Below the pieces are notes generated by a model. That model was not told where the DNA came from. It made no database searches and saw nothing but the letters and a program-made list of their open reading frames with translations. 64,000 nt of DNA from Tanytarsus gracilentus (taxonomy: Eukaryota > Arthropoda > Insecta > Diptera > Chironomidae). Shown here piece after piece: positions 23,933-37,653 of this stretch (position 1 is the stretch's first letter; every line of letters begins with the position of its first letter). The stretch covers positions 4,734,501-4,798,500 of the forward strand of contig JAXRKN010000045.1 in the NCBI GenBank assembly GCA_038502055.1, given 5' to 3'. The translations under genes and the position numbers were made by a program.

Positions 23933-26310
23933 TTAGTCATCGTAATGTGCTATAGTGGTGGGTGTTAATGCAATTGGAGCATCAATGTTGAGATTTTGTT
24001 TAAACTCACTCTTATCGAGAGCTAAGGGTTGATCGATGCTGCTTGGCGGGGTGGTTGAAGTCGGTTCAGGGCGAGGAGATGCAAATTTCATCGGAGGGAC
24101 AATGACACCGCGAGGTTCGCTCATAAAAGGTGGGGTGCGAATTTGTGGCGGTGACATGTCGATTGGAGATTCTTGCTTTGCAATTGACAAATTTTCAGCT
24201 TTATTTGCATCATCCATTTCCTCATCGCTCTCTTCAACCGGCTCACGTTTAATTGACGATGAATTGTGATCGCCATTTGTCGATCGACTCCTTTCCCTTT
24301 CCATTCTCTCACGCTCCATTTCGAATTCTTCTCGGTGATTCATGAACTTTGAGAGAACACTGGCATTACTAGGTGGCTCATGTCCTCGGAAACTTGATCC
24401 CATACCGTTGAATTGAGCATGAGCAGCTGCTGCTAAAGCCATAGCGTGAAGAGCATCACCACGGAAATCTTCACTCTTTGCTTCAGCTGCAAGTTTCTGT
24501 AAAAACACGGGATCAAGTAATGGAGCATGAGTTGCAGCACGATGCTGCTTGAGTTCTGCTTCAAATTCAGGATCATAGTCTTGCGATTGTGAAAGTTGAT
24601 TGTCTTGATTGGGATAGAGAAAAGCTCCAGCTGCACCGCTGAGTGATCCATATGGGAAAGCAGCACTGCTCGAACTTGGACCAGCACCCGAGTCTCTCTT
24701 CGATGAAGATCGATTTCTTGGCGTTCCTGTCGTAATTCCCAACTTTTTCACCTTATCATAGAGCGTTCTTGATGGCACACCGAATTTGCGACTCGCCTGA
24801 AGGGCACTCATGCCATTACGGACACACTCGATTGCCGACATTATATCGTTTCTTGTATATTGCTTATAACGCTTCCATTCCGGTTTCTGTGAACCAGATC
24901 CGCCACTACCTTGACCATGATGTTGTTGATACTGTGCTTGTTGAAATTGTTGCTGTTGCAAGTAAGCTGGAAGTCGCATGTCTGAAAACTCGTGAGGCGA
25001 TTCTCTTGGTCTTCTATCGCCACCCATTGGCTCGTCGTCGTATGATTTGTCTGTGAATGGCGATGCGGGTTCATCGTCCTTATATTTCTGTGTGTGAAAA
25101 AAATATTTAGAATTAGTTTTTGCAAAAAAAATAGTCAAAATGACTCGGCAAGTTTTACCTTATCAGAGTTGTCACTTCCATTGGATGAATGATAGCTTCT
25201 ATCGCCACTTTTTCGTACAAAGCTCACAAAAACGGAACCATTGTTTCCACCGCTCGCATTGCCCGAATTATTGCCATTACTATTCTCATTGTTGTTCGTG
25301 TCATTATTCTCATTATTGTCAACGCCAGCTCCGCCTCCTCGAACGGGACTTATACTGGCTGCATTGAGTGGATGCACTCCTTGCGATGAGTCAGCAGCAT
25401 TCGATTGTGCAAGTACATTGCGTAAAATTGGAGTGTCACGTGTCAACGAGAGCATCGATGAGAGCTTTTTGCGTTTCAATGGATTCATATCGGAACCGGT
25501 TTCATAGACAGAGCTGAGCATAGATTGTTGAGCTGATCGTGATAGAGAGATGGGATGTGGAGGCCAATTGCGGCCTCGCTCTTCATCGCCGACATCTTGA
25601 TTGGGTGCCGATACACTCAAGTCGCGTGATCCAACGGTGCTCTGTGAGAAAATACTTGCGGGATATGGCTGCTTATAGGACGCATATGGCGGTGATGATG
25701 AACTTTGAGCGGATGAGATCTTTGTTGATGTGGAAATGATTGGTGATGAGTGAGTGATGGGATGAATTGGAAATCCTTCTCGATCGCGTTTCTCCGTTAT
25801 CATAGATGGAATTATTTCGGGACGAAAGAGATTATTGCCTGGACTTGTGATGGGTTGCTGTTGTTGACTGATATTGCTTGTAAGATCAACCATATCGAGG
25901 AGTCCCTTAACCTCTAACATTTTTGCTATTTTCATAATGCGTGGAATTTGCGATTCGGCAATGTTCACTTCACCCGCGTAAATGTACTCGAGGAGTGTCC
26001 TCATCTCAAATTCCTGCACGCCTGGAAATATGATGCTGCAGTGATCTTGTGGTGCGTCTTGAAGTATGGCTTGAAAGTATGGCGAGCATGCAGCGAGTAC
26101 TACTCGATGTGCCTTAAATTGTACATGATTATCAACATAAATTGTGCAGTCAACGTAGCACTCCAACTTGATGAGTGCCTCGAGAATCTCGACGAGATTC
26201 GATTTGTGATTGTTCCATCTGAGGCAGTAGCCTTGTCCATCGGACGAGTACACACCGGTGCCGGGAGTCCTACTTGCACCTCCATTATTTATTTCACTTC
26301 CACTGCCCAT
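23933..26310 (-). CDS. rib: Ribbon: BTB and Pipsqueak-domain transcription factor, 2 coding exons
   Basis: Coding exons 25159-26310 and 23933-25087 join in phase 0 (AAG, GTAAAA donor; CACACAG acceptor) and give 768 residues. Residues ~28-143 are a BTB of the insect TTK/Bab type: CLRWNNHKSNLVEIL, VDCTIYVD, FKAHRVVLAACSPYF, FPGVQEFEM. The linker contains SVYETGSDMNPLKRKKLSSM and RDTPILRNVLAQSNAADSSQ, which are specific to Ribbon and separate it from Lola, Bab and Pipsqueak. Exon 2 has a Gln/Gly-rich run, then the Psq helix-turn-helix (~455-505, WKRYKQYTRNDIMSAIECVR and SRKFGVPSRTLYDKV), then ALHAMALAAAAHA and an acidic tail. Ribbon is a nuclear regulator of tubular-organ and tracheal morphogenesis in Drosophila. 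The ATG at 26310 has the better Kozak context (AAAATGG); an in-frame ATG at 26319 would add three residues. An acceptor-like TTTAATTTAG near 26415 suggests a 5' UTR intron, so the promoter may lie far upstream. Confidence 0.95.
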
Positions 26311-29300
26311 TTTTATCATTTCTGTGTTATAATTTTTTTCGCTTTCTAAACGACCGCACAATTATCAAATTATCGATTTATTTCCTCTCTTGTGCTTGCG
26401 AGTCTTTTTTCTAAATTAAAGAGAGAGAAAAAAGAAAATTATTAGAACTTTTCACTCTGTCATTTATTCATAGTTTCATTTTTCCATGTGGCAATGTACA
26501 ATTTATTTAATATCGCAAAATATGCGCGCAATTATTTTTTTCGCGTTTATTTCATGTGGGAATTGCCATTACGAGTTCAACCACCATTTTTCACCCCCAA
26601 CCGCAAAGCTCATTTTTATATGAACTCTAGAAATTGTCGTCGTCAGTCAATTGTTCGTTCGTGTCCACCACAGTAAAATGTGCGAGGCTATTCCCGTGAA
26701 ATTCGAGAAATTGCGAGAAAAACTTTTTTCCACATTCACTTTATATGAATCGATGTCGGGAGCGGGAATGGCATAAAAAATTCATTCACACCGTATGTGC
26801 AGAATGGAAAATGGAAAAATTTCGCATGCAGAATTTATGGATCGCTAAATTGTGTAACCTACAAAGGTAATTCCTATTAGAATTATTAATGGATTGAACT
26901 GCATTCATTCACATAGAAATTCTTATGTGATTTTTTAAAAATTGTAATCGGATTACTAATGAAATTTACATCCGGCGACGATTGTCAATTTTTATGGCGC
27001 AAAAAAAAATATTGCGTATGTGCTAAAATTTACCAATTTATTTGTTTTTCACGGATTTTAATTTTTTTATTTTTTACTTTTTAAATTCGCAAAACAAGAA
27101 TTAAGTTTTCACTCAAAATAAATCTTTTCATCTATCGAGCGTTCACCTCCTTCAACTGTTCTCTTATCACTAGACTCCGCGACATTAATCCACATTTTGG
27201 TATTTTTTAGCAAACATCAAAATTAAGTCACGCGATCGCCAATTTCTTCTTCTTTTTTTCATTAAATTTTCTCTTCTCGTTCACTGACGAATTTAGACTG
27301 TGCCGAAAAGGGAGTAAAGCATGATTATTTATTTTGCACATAGATCTGATCGGGCGCCTCGTAATATTTTTTTTTTGTTTTTGTCGGAAGAAGAAATGAC
27401 TCACAAAAAATACTTTTTTGCGCGATTCTATTGAGTCATGAACGTCACACGCTACTCAGGAGCAAAAATTTCAGCTGTGCTAATTTTCTTTCATTGCATG
27501 CAAACTATTCGTCGCAAGCAAATTAATTTTATCGATTTGATGTTGGGGTGGTGTAATATAAAATTTATGTTGACGAGACGCAAGAGAGAGTGAGAAAAAT
27601 ATTTTTCGCGAAATGAAAAAAGTAATTAAAAGTACACGAGTATTGCTCTTCTCGTGCGACGTCTGGCAAAAAAAATACTTTGCGAGAGATGATGACGAGC
27701 ACACACAAATTTTGTTGTTGACACTTTTTTTTGCTAGGTTAGAATTCAGTTGCAAAGTATTTTGCCGAAAAATTCTCTTATCTCGTCTTCGATGTAATAA
27801 TAAATATTTTTTTAACCTCAACTTGGGTAATAGCAAATCATTATTATTGTAAAAGTTCTTTATCAAACACACCACACACATCAAACAGATTGTGTAACCG
27901 CACATACCTCGAGTTTCTAGAAATCCCATACATTACTACTGACACAGTGCTGCGTGAAGGGCGAAACTTGAAAAATAAACTTTTGTTGCTCCTCTTGATA
28001 ATGAAATTTTTTCTCACACAAGCGTCTTTTTAGATTTTTTTGCGCGCCGCCTTTTAAACGAGAAAAATATTCGCGTTGTAATCTTCGCTCACTATCAAAC
28101 TACGCAAAAAAGGGCCATTTTGTGTAACTTGTTTATTCGCCGCACATACAAAATTATTTTTTTCTCTTCTTATCAATTACAAAAATTTTTACAACTAGAC
28201 TTAAAAACTGAACTTTAAACTCTTTTTGCTGATTGTGCAAAAAAATTGCTTGTAACTTAATTAATTTTTTCCCTGAGAGTTTTATATAAAAAAAATTAAA
28301 ATTTTTCGAGCGCGTAAAACTATCGAAATCGAGCGACTAAGCCACACTGAATTTTACATCAACATTTTACGCATAATTTTTTTCCTCTTCTCCTGCTCTC
28401 ACATACTAAGAAAATTTTTTGTGTTTTTTTTATCGGAGAGCTTTTCATTGAGAGAATTTTTATTTTGTTTTTCATTTGCGACTAAAGAATTTTCTAGTGC
28501 ATCGTTAAAATTTCAGCGATCGTGAATGATAATAATAATTTTTCGCATGTTATTTGCAAAATTAAAATAAAAGTTTAGTGAAGAATCGAAAGGTCTCTCA
28601 ATAATTTACACTCTCACTCTCATAAGTCGTTCGGCACATATCGCGAACTCTCAGAACTCTTCGTTTATAAAAATTATGTGTCAATATTATTTTTTTTTTG
28701 CGAGAACCTTAAAATCGGCGAGAGAGTCAAATAAAAATTTCAAAGATAATCACGCTAAAGGGTTGCTCTCGCTTGCTCTCTATGAATGAACAATTTCCGG
28801 TTTTACAAATTTAGACAAAAATATTTTTTTTGATTTTGCGGAAACAATTTTTACTTCAAAAAATACTCAAAACCCGCATTTTTATTTTTATCTCTCACTG
28901 CATATCTTCAAAAAGGGAAAATTAATTTTTTGAAGGTCGATTTGCAAAAATAAAAAAATTAATAAAATTTATTTTTATTTCAATAAATTTTTAATTTTTT
29001 ACTGCGAATTAAAAAATTTTTTTCCACATTTTTTTTCTCAGAATAAAATGACTCAATTCATACCTGTTTCACAAAATGTTTTTCTCTATCTCGAACTAAT
29101 CCAAATAGTATTTTTTTGAATTCACCAAAAAAATTCTCCTCAAATATCACTTTTTATATAATTTCCGAAAAACGTCCAAAAATATTTTTTATGCTAAATC
29201 GTCAAATTATTTTTAAAGGCACATTAAATTTAATTTTTAGTTTTTTTATATCCTCCAAAAAAGATTGTTAATAATTTTTTTCGATTGACTTCCACTCGCG

Positions 29301-31924
29301 TTCGATTTTCATTGCGTACTAACTTGCGTGGATTTATGCTAAGGCTTTTTTTCCTATGTTGTCTCACTGCCAAAAATTTCTGTCTGTTTTGAAAATATAA
29401 AAAATATGTTTTCTTCTTCTTCTTATTCTCCACTTGCATCCACGAATGTGAGTGAGAGGAGAGAAAAAATTATGCTGTAAGCAGCGAACTTACAACAACA
29501 AATCTCGATGCACGACTGACATTGTAGAAAAATTCACAAAAAGCATAGAGAAAAAAATTTTCACCGTCTGCGATGCGAAGAGACCAAAGTAGTTTTCAAA
29601 CTAACACATGCATAGCGACACACACACAAACTATTTGATCGGCAAGGCGATCTAAGCTGATAAAAGGCTAATATTGCATTACACATTTGTTGCATGCTAG
29701 CATGAGCGCTTTATATGTGTGTGAGTTTGAACACATTTGCAGGCTTTTTTTCTTCTTCTCTCTCTTGCACTTTCTGTACATACAATCGGTATGCGAGAGG
29801 GATGGAAAATCATATCAGCAAATGTGTCGGTGTGAGTTAAATGCGTAATTTCATCCAACACACATTCGTTGAGACCCAATAAACCCAAAAAAGTGCACTA
29901 TAGAATGACGACGATGAAAAAAAACTCTTTTTTATATTAAAACTCGACAGGGATTCAAATTTAAAAAAAAATCTGGAGGGGATAAAAATTCTCTTCCTTG
30001 AGACGATGCACAACACACTTCGAGCATCTTTTGTTGAAAGGATTAGAGAAAGGGAAAAAATAACAATAAAACTTCAAAAGGATTGGCGAAAAGATTTTTT
30101 TCTATGGGCAAACTGTTGCGTCATAAACAATAATGTGCAATTATGTGCAATTTACCGGTCATGTCATAAAAGTGAGCATTTTTTGTTTTCTTTATGAGTG
30201 ACCATAAAATCCTTTTTTGCAACTGTTGTAAAATATTTTTTTGTTGTTCTTTCGAAGTCCTGCTGATTTTTTCATTCTCTAAATTTTTCTGCAGATTATT
30301 TTAAACATCGGTCGGTTGTTTTGTCTACGCATGAGGATCGTTTTACGTAATTTGAGATAAACATTTCAATTCTTTTCATTATTTTTTGCGTAGAATTTTT
30401 TTTAAGGGAGGAGAAGAAGCTCTCGGAAAAAATGAGGTTTGTGCAGAAAATATTTGAGTGACATACTGGAGTGCATTAGTGATGATGGAATGCATCAAAA
30501 AATGAGACATTTTTCAGAGACGGTTGATTAGTCACATGTGGCAATTATAGAAATTTCAAGCATAAACTAAAAATAAATTTTACTAAAAACAAGAAAATTA
30601 TTTGTAATTTTGCATAATTAAAGACTGATTAATAATTTTTTTCCCACTCCATGACGAATATTCATAAAAATAATTAAAGACAATTAATTCTTTGTAAATT
30701 TTATGCGGTATCAACCTCGCTCTTGATTAAATGTGTTTCAAAAATTTTCTTCGAAAGTACAAAAAAAATTCTAAAAATTTTAAATTTTTTACAAAACCGC
30801 AAAAAAAATTTAATTCGAAAAATTTAATAGCCGAATACTCGCGAATTGTTAATCACATGATCAAGTAGTAAATTGTAATACTATCAATTCTCGCATGAAA
30901 CATTTTCATCGCAATTCAGAGACTGACTAACAAATTAGACTTCGCCCTCTTACGAAAATCATCACATTTTTATGACATGATCAGTTAGTGCGAAATGTTC
31001 TGTTTAAAAACTATAAAATTAATTAAAAATATATTCATTTTCGCTCGAAAAATTCATTCATTTTATTGGGTCACACTAACTTCCTTTGTAACTAAAGTTT
31101 TGCGAAAAAAATTCAAATAATTTGACTTTCAAATGAGAATTCTTCGAGTAGTTTTTTTCATTCACATTCGGTTGCAGTTCATTCAACTTGAAATTCAATT
31201 TTTTTGGGTGTTTTATGAAATGCACAATATTTACAACTTTTTCGAAATATTTTCTTTGTTTGCTGATCGAACCATTCACCAAAAAAAATAAAATATGAAA
31301 TTGAAAAATTCATCGACACATTTTCAAATGCGTAATAAAAAATTTTTTGTGTATTTTTATCACACACCGACTTAAGTCGAAGTGAATTTGTGCACTTTTT
31401 AAAGAAAATCATGAAGCCGACTAAATGCGCACGCACCAGCATATATAAAAAAAATTTATTATCATTGAAAGAAATTTTTCTTGATTTATAAATTTGAAAA
31501 TGAAGCTCTCTTTTTTTTGGGAGGGCATCCGGCTATGTCGCATTTGAAGTGCAATTGAGTTCACCAAAAAAATTAATGCGACTACTGTAAATATTTGTCG
31601 ATTGATAACGCCATGCGACTTATGACTAGAAAAAATATTACATTTTTACTGATGAGACATGAAAAGTTTTTGAAGATGGAATTTTTGAAGTCATTGCAAA
31701 AGTTTATCGTAAAATTTGAAATTTTTATCTTAAAATAATTTTTTTATCGCTTATTATATGACTTTTGAGTTAGACGAAGTTGCATGGGAACTGATAACAA
31801 AAAAAATAGTTTCATGCAGAACATTTTTGACGAAAAAGCACATGGCAAAATTATTTTATTTTTTTTAGACATTCAAGCGAGTTTTTTTTATTCTGAAAAT
31901 TGCCACATGACAAAAATTTTAGTT
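26311..31924. other. Gene-free DNA upstream of ribbon
   Basis: No open frame resembles a protein domain. The stretch is rich in short GAGAG/CTCTC tracts (for example near 26421, 28610, 28720-28780, 29450 and 29750) and T/A homopolymers. Such GAGA tracts are typical of insect developmental-gene regulatory DNA. It may contain untranslated first exons of ribbon, but none can be placed from sequence alone. Confidence 0.45.
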
Positions 31925-33617
31925 GTCCATTAGACAATTTGGGAAAAAAATTATTAATAATGCGAAGTAGTGCGTGAGTGTATTGTGCACTGGGTAGGGG
32001 TTGAAATGAATAAAAAAAATTGGTAAAATTGGTGGTTGGCAGCACTCGCAATAGAATAGAAAAATTTACCTCATCAATTATTAATTTACACACAGAAAAA
32101 AAAATCGAATTTTTAGCTCGCATTTGCTAGATCGACGATTGGCACGATGAATTGAACGCATGGCGGTGATGGACTCACGAAATTTCTGAATTTTATCAAT
32201 TTTCGTTTCTGTTTTGTCCATTTTTTGTCATAGAAATACGAAATTGCTTTTAAGGCTATCTGACTGAATTTTGGAGGTGGGTGGCAATAATTGGGGATGA
32301 ACATTTTTTTTGCTTTCTTTAAGCTCGACACACACACACACGTTCCGATAATGATGAATTGACATCACACCATGATGTACTTTTTGGTGAATCGACGCGA
32401 TATCAAAAGTAATTTCTTTAATTGCATGCGATTGATTAAAAGGATTTTGGACATACAAAAAACAATTGTGTGATATGAGGGACACAAAAGGAAATAGCAA
32501 AGGGATGAGAAAATGAAAAATTAATTGAGGACTATCGCGTACACGTCATGTCAACTGTCCAAAAAAAAGTTTTGCTATTTCATGTTTGACGAAGAAGTAA
32601 AAAATTTCCAGACTGAATAATTTATTAACTGCGAGTCGAGGCCACGATGGCGGTGCTTGATGATTTTTTCTCTCATTCGAAAGCAACGAAAGAAAATAGC
32701 AAAGCGAAAATGAGCAAAAACAAAACTGACCTGCCGCAAAACTGCTGAAATCCGAGCGAGATTCAAAAAGTGCCAGCGATGACGTAAAATTTCATTCGCA
32801 CACGCATAAAGCGAATTTATGTTGCAAAAATATAAAAAATATTCGGAGAGGGAGAGTGAAGGTGTATTTGTGAATTCGCGCGATCTCGCGAACTCTTCGT
32901 CCATTTTGCGATTGCCATTGGCCCTTGTCTTCTTCTTACTAAATTTATGAGAAATCTTTTTAATTTTTAAATTGAATTTGTTGAAACTTGAAAAGATTAA
33001 AAACAGACATTGCATGGCAATGCACATAATCTAAATTTAGAAGCAAAATTCATTTTCTAAAGAAGATTTTTTGTAATGACGCGGATGAAAAATGCGATGG
33101 CGAACAGACATGCGGTGAAAAAAAGTAAGAAAAAGCATCGCGATGATGATTTAAAGAAGATTTCCAAGTGCATGCACGCATTGATGACGGAAAGAAGAAA
33201 AATAAAAAAGAGAAAAAATTTAACACTTCTCGCCCTGCCTTTGCCTACATCAACAAATTCTATCGTGGATGAGCCGCACTTTTTTATGGACTTCGAAATC
33301 TTTTAATTTCTATCAAGAATTTCATTCTAAAAATTTTGTCATCGCTGCTGATAATTTTTCATCTATAACCTCATGACATGACTTTCAATCTTTTTAAACT
33401 CTAAAATCATTAAAAATTATCAAGAAATTCTCGCTCAAATTTAAAAAAGTTTCTAATTTGAATCCTTTTGGGAGAGTCGATGTTAACAAAAGACATAAGA
33501 CGGCATGAAAAATGCGTTTCATTTTTGTATACATAAACAAAGCAGCACCAAAAACTTATAAAATAAAAAATCTCGCAGCGAGGAAGTGAAATAAAAATGA
33601 AAATGAATTTTGTGCCC

Positions 33618-33642
33618 TTTTTGCCTCCTTCGAATCTCATTG
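33618..33642 (+). repeat. Target-site duplication, left copy (25 bp)
   Basis: Identical to 34769-34793. The right arm of the inverted duplication has this sequence once only, which confirms it as the pre-insertion site. Confidence 0.9.
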
Positions 33643-34768
33643 GGAAAGTTTTCGCCCTCTAGGTAAAAAAACAAAATAATTTAAATATTTTTTTATGTAT
33701 TCAGTTTTTTTAGTTAAAATTACATATCATTGTTTTTCAGTTCATCCAAAAAACATAGTTTATAATTAAGTAGGTAAAAAGAAGAATGAGTAAAAATTTT
33801 TATTTTTCCTTTAATTTTTATTTTTAATGCATTTAAGTAGTAAAGTCACTTTCTTTTGAGTGTTTCTTCTTCTCTGTTTGTTTCATTGAAACGTTAAATA
33901 ATTAGTTTGAAAATTTTTTTTGACTCACTGGATCTCAACTGGATCTTTTTTTCATAAAAATTTTTACTATTTTTTTTTTTTTTTTCACCTTGTATTGAAA
34001 AATGTTATATTATTTTTTTAATAGATCTTTTTATAATTTTAATATTATTGTTATTTTTTTTTATTTATTTAAACTTTTTTTATTTTTTATTTTTTTTTTT
34101 TCAATATTGTTAATTATTTTCATTGAGTATTATTTATATTACTTTGTTGTATCCAAAAAACAACTGTTAATTTGTGCAGTTGGGAAGGAGTGTGTCTTAA
34201 GATTGATGTGTTACGCTATATGTTGATGGGGAGGTTGATGATAAACTTTTGTAAATTGGTTGATTAATACTTTTAAATTTTGTTGAATGTTTGTATGTTA
34301 TGTGATGTGGGTGGGCCGTGCTAAAGCTTGTAGGGTGAGGAAGGTTGTAGTGGCGGTAACTTTTATAAATGCCGTCGAAACCACCTTTGATTTATTTTTT
34401 TTCCACTGCATGTGTTAGTTGAGGTGTTTGTTGGAAACTAATGGCGCAACAAGACTGTGTAAGTGAATTTTTCGTTATGGGTAAAACGTCCGGATCGTTG
34501 TTCTCATTGCCGGACGTCCATAACGTTTTATTTTTCGAGGGGTTGTTCGATCGTATTCACGTTTTTAGATATGTTTGGCTCCGAGGTGGGGATTCCGCGG
34601 GGACGCCTGCTGTTGGGGGAAAAAAGGTTTTATTTATTCTTAAGAGAATTTGGTTCTGCTGATTACGTTTTTATCCTTATAAGCTTTGAGTATGGAAAAG
34701 GAATTAAAACGGGCGCGTCCTCCTGGTCTCGCGTGCTCCTCTTTGTCATCTATCTATCTATCTATCTA
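33643..34768 (+). mobile_element. Retroposon-like insertion with (TATC)n tail inside the left arm
   Basis: A 1126-bp segment is present in the left arm and absent from the right arm at the equivalent site (46330-46360, minus). It is flanked by identical 25-bp direct repeats at 33618-33642 and 34769-34793, beginning TTTTTGCCTCC and ending TCTCATTG. Its right end is a (TATC)n tract (about 34749-34768) just before the second repeat. A long target-site duplication plus a simple-repeat 3' tail is the signature of target-primed reverse transcription, so this is probably a 5'-truncated non-LTR element or a non-autonomous derivative in + orientation. The last 330 bp (34440-34740) are much more GC-rich than the surroundings. 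The frames inside it (such as 34463-34822) show no reverse transcriptase or other known domain. Confidence 0.85.
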
Positions 34769-34793
34769 TTTTTGCCTCCTTCGAATCTCATTG
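34769..34793 (+). repeat. Target-site duplication, right copy (25 bp)
   Basis: Identical to 33618-33642 and directly abuts the (TATC)n tail of the insertion. Confidence 0.9.
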
Positions 34794-37653
34794 AACGACG
34801 AAAAGATTTCTCGCAGTCATAAAGTTAGAATTAAGAAGAAGAAGAAGAAGAAGAATGAGCGATAGATAGACGTGTCGGGCTCGCAGCTCTCTGCAAGTCC
34901 CAAAAAAATAACAAAACACATAAAATGTGGGTCGTTACCCTCCGTGAATTCACGGTCATTTCAAAGTCACAGACACATGCAAGAAACGCACAAAAATGAA
35001 TTCTTGATGAATTTTTCACTAGACGCGATCTTCCGGCGTGCCCGATGTGCTTACTCACTCCGATCAGGTTACAAAATCCATCGACATCAGACAACTCAAA
35101 AGTGCTTCATTCGCACCCACACACAAAAAATATTTCTCCACTTCTTCTTCTTACACACACTCTGGATGTTCTAAAATGCTCAATTTTGTGCGTTTGCAGT
35201 TGCACTTCACTATTTTTCCGTTGCCAGTGTGCGTTGCGTAATTTAATTCACTTCTTCTTCTTCTTCAATGTGTTGGAATTTCACGAAAAAAAGTTCTTTG
35301 TCGCTGGATGTGTGTAGGTTGAACTGGCGATGCTAGAATTGAGAGTTCTTTCTTTCGAGGGCAAAAACAGCGAAGAGAATATTTTTTTGTTTTTCATTTT
35401 GAGCATGAACATATGCATAGAAAAAATTAGAAGCTGCAAAAATGTGCGTCGTCGATGAACATTTGTGTGCGTTTAGATGATTTCTGATGACTAAAAACTG
35501 ATGCTGCACCCAGCCACGTCAACAGACAAAAAAGACTTTTAAAATGCAAATTTTTACATCAAATTTGATTTTTAATTTTTAAATCGACATCAAATCAAAT
35601 TGCTGAAAATCTTCGCGTCCTTTTAAAAACTGCCAAAATGCAAATTAACTTTCAACGGAATTTTAATTGTAAAAATTATGCAAAATAATCTGAGTGAGCA
35701 GTTGCAGAACAAGAAGAAGAAATAAATTAAAATTATGTAACAGTTTAAAAGCGAGTAAGGAACCGCCAGCTGCTTTAAGAGAGATTTTAAGAAGGGCCAA
35801 GGCAGCAGCAGCAAAAAACATTTGCATATCAACTGTGTCTCTGAGTGTGTGTTTGTAATTGAATAAATTAAATTTGAGAAATATCTGCAACGAACTTGTT
35901 TAATTGCAGTGAAGAGAAATTTTTTATCTCGAAGAAGAGCAAAAATATTTCACAAACACAATCATGGCAGTCCTTAACGATCACCTTAGGAAAGGAGAAA
36001 TTTCTTCTGCTCATTTGAATATTATGCAAATCAGTCAATCCTTCCTTATTCATTCTGATGCAAAATATCACAAAAAGGATTTTTTTTCTCACGCAAAATT
36101 CCCTTACTGAAATTTATTTTGCTGCATGCAGATATGCAGGAAGATCAGTTCAGGCTGCGGTGCATCTGATTATGCAAATGAGCAACCGAAAAAAATTATT
36201 ATTGATGAGTTAATGATCACTTTTTTATTTATTGAGGACTTTAAAAATCCTTTAATGCATTTTTTGTTTGACCGTGAAATTTGAAATCGAAAGGAAAAAA
36301 TCAACTTTTAATTTTAGTTGAAAAAACGAAGCCAGATGTGCGTCCCGATATTAATTTGAATTCTAAGGTTCCATCATAAACATAAACACACACACACACA
36401 CACAAATACACGAAAGATGTTCGAGGATGCTTCAGGGATTAAAAAGTGCGTGGGAAAGAATTTTTTAACTTTTTGATTCGCGATCGTGTTGAGAGAGAAA
36501 AAAGGATGAGAAAAGGGAAAAAGATTAAAATTGGAGTCATTCTGCAGATGCACATGTTGTTCAAGTTGTTACTGATGATACAATTTCCTGATCATTGTCA
36601 TTAAAGAGGTAAAATTTGAATTAGAGGTTGGAACTTTTTTTATTGAGCGAATCAAAAAAATTCGAGGGTTGCAAATTTAAATGAAGAAGAAGAAAATCAG
36701 CAGGGGTTGATCGATAACCAATTAGAAATGTTCTTAATAATAATCAAGGAAGAAAGTCATAATGCACACGCAGCAGACATCGGAGAGTGAAGGAATCAAG
36801 TGCAAGATTTTCTTTTTCTTCCTTCTTTTATTGCACCTCACAGCACATCGGCATTGTGTTATTATTTTTCTTATTTGATGCTGGCGAGCACACAATTGAG
36901 TCTGAGCTGGTGCACAATCGAGATGAAGAAGAAGAAGAATAAAAGTAACAAGAATGATGCAAGGAAAGATTTTAGGGGAGAGAGAGAAAAGAAATAAAAA
37001 TAATTCGAGACACGAAAATGAAGAAGAAGAAGTGAAAAAGGTCAAAATTTACCTGCTGACTTAATTCTTCAATCTCCTACACAAGTTACACAGTTTTGAT
37101 ATCAAAAAGTCCTTTTTCATGATTTTTGTCTCCATTGTTCTGATTTATGATTCTTCAACCTCATCGCGATGCTTTCGAACTTGTTTTTTTTCTAGTTCGA
37201 TTTAACTTTCAGTCTTTGAGCAAACAAATTTCGATTTCATTTTTTTACTGTGGCTTCAATGCCATTAGTGCAACCCTTTTAAGATTTTCATCTTCTTCTT
37301 CTTCTTCTTTTCCACTTGATTTGTTTGAGAATAAATTCAAACATTTTTTTAATTCATTGCATCGCATCGCATTGCATTAAAAGCGAATCAAAAAAGGACT
37401 TCTTGCAGCTTTCAATTCTTCCCACACACATCAGCATTATTAATCGGCATTAAATTTTAGGTTCACATTCGCAGACACAAAGAAGAAGAAAAGAAAAAGG
37501 ACTAAAAGGATCTTTTTGATATCAAACTGAAAATTTTTTATTCGCGTTTGTTGGTGAATAAAATTCGAGTTTGGAATGCTCGATTGAGTAACAAAAACAG
37601 CAGACTGGCTGCAACGAAATTGAGGCAGGTAGAAAATATAAAAATTCACCAAT

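Larger units (their letters stand above)
31925..37653. repeat. Left arm of a large inverted duplication
   Basis: This arm is the reverse complement of 43488-48046, with only scattered substitutions and microsatellite-length changes. The outer limit is where TGTCCATTAG (left) and CTAATGGACA (right) stop matching. The inner limit is CACCAAT (left) and ATTGGTG (right). Without the 1.15-kb insertion at 33643-34793 the arm is about 4.58 kb, against 4.56 kb for the right arm. Matching pseudo-frames appear in mirror image on both sides (for example 32575-33027 on minus and 46944-47426 on plus). They have no domain and are rich in microsatellite-coded residues, so I do not call genes. The arm carries GAA/TTC and CA/TG microsatellites. 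Confidence 0.95.

Noticed and set aside
26311..26361. Upstream extension of the ribbon frame (to a TTG at 26361)
   Set aside because: A TTG start is not expected in an insect nuclear gene, and acceptor-like sequence lies inside the extension; the ATG at 26310 (or 26319) is preferred.
32575..33027. 150-residue minus frame with a mirror copy at 46944-47426
   Set aside because: Its duplication comes from the inverted repeat, not from gene conservation. It has no domain, and most other mirrored frames in the arms are equally featureless.
34463..34822. Possible reverse-transcriptase fragment inside the insertion
   Set aside because: No polymerase, endonuclease or zinc-knuckle motif can be seen in any frame, and the frame crosses the insertion boundary.
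36734..37045. 103-residue frame, mirrored at 44089-44397, with Leu/Phe-rich stretches suggesting a membrane protein
   Set aside because: The hydrophobic runs come from TTC/CTT microsatellites (poly-Ser/Phe/Leu), and the copies differ by microsatellite length.
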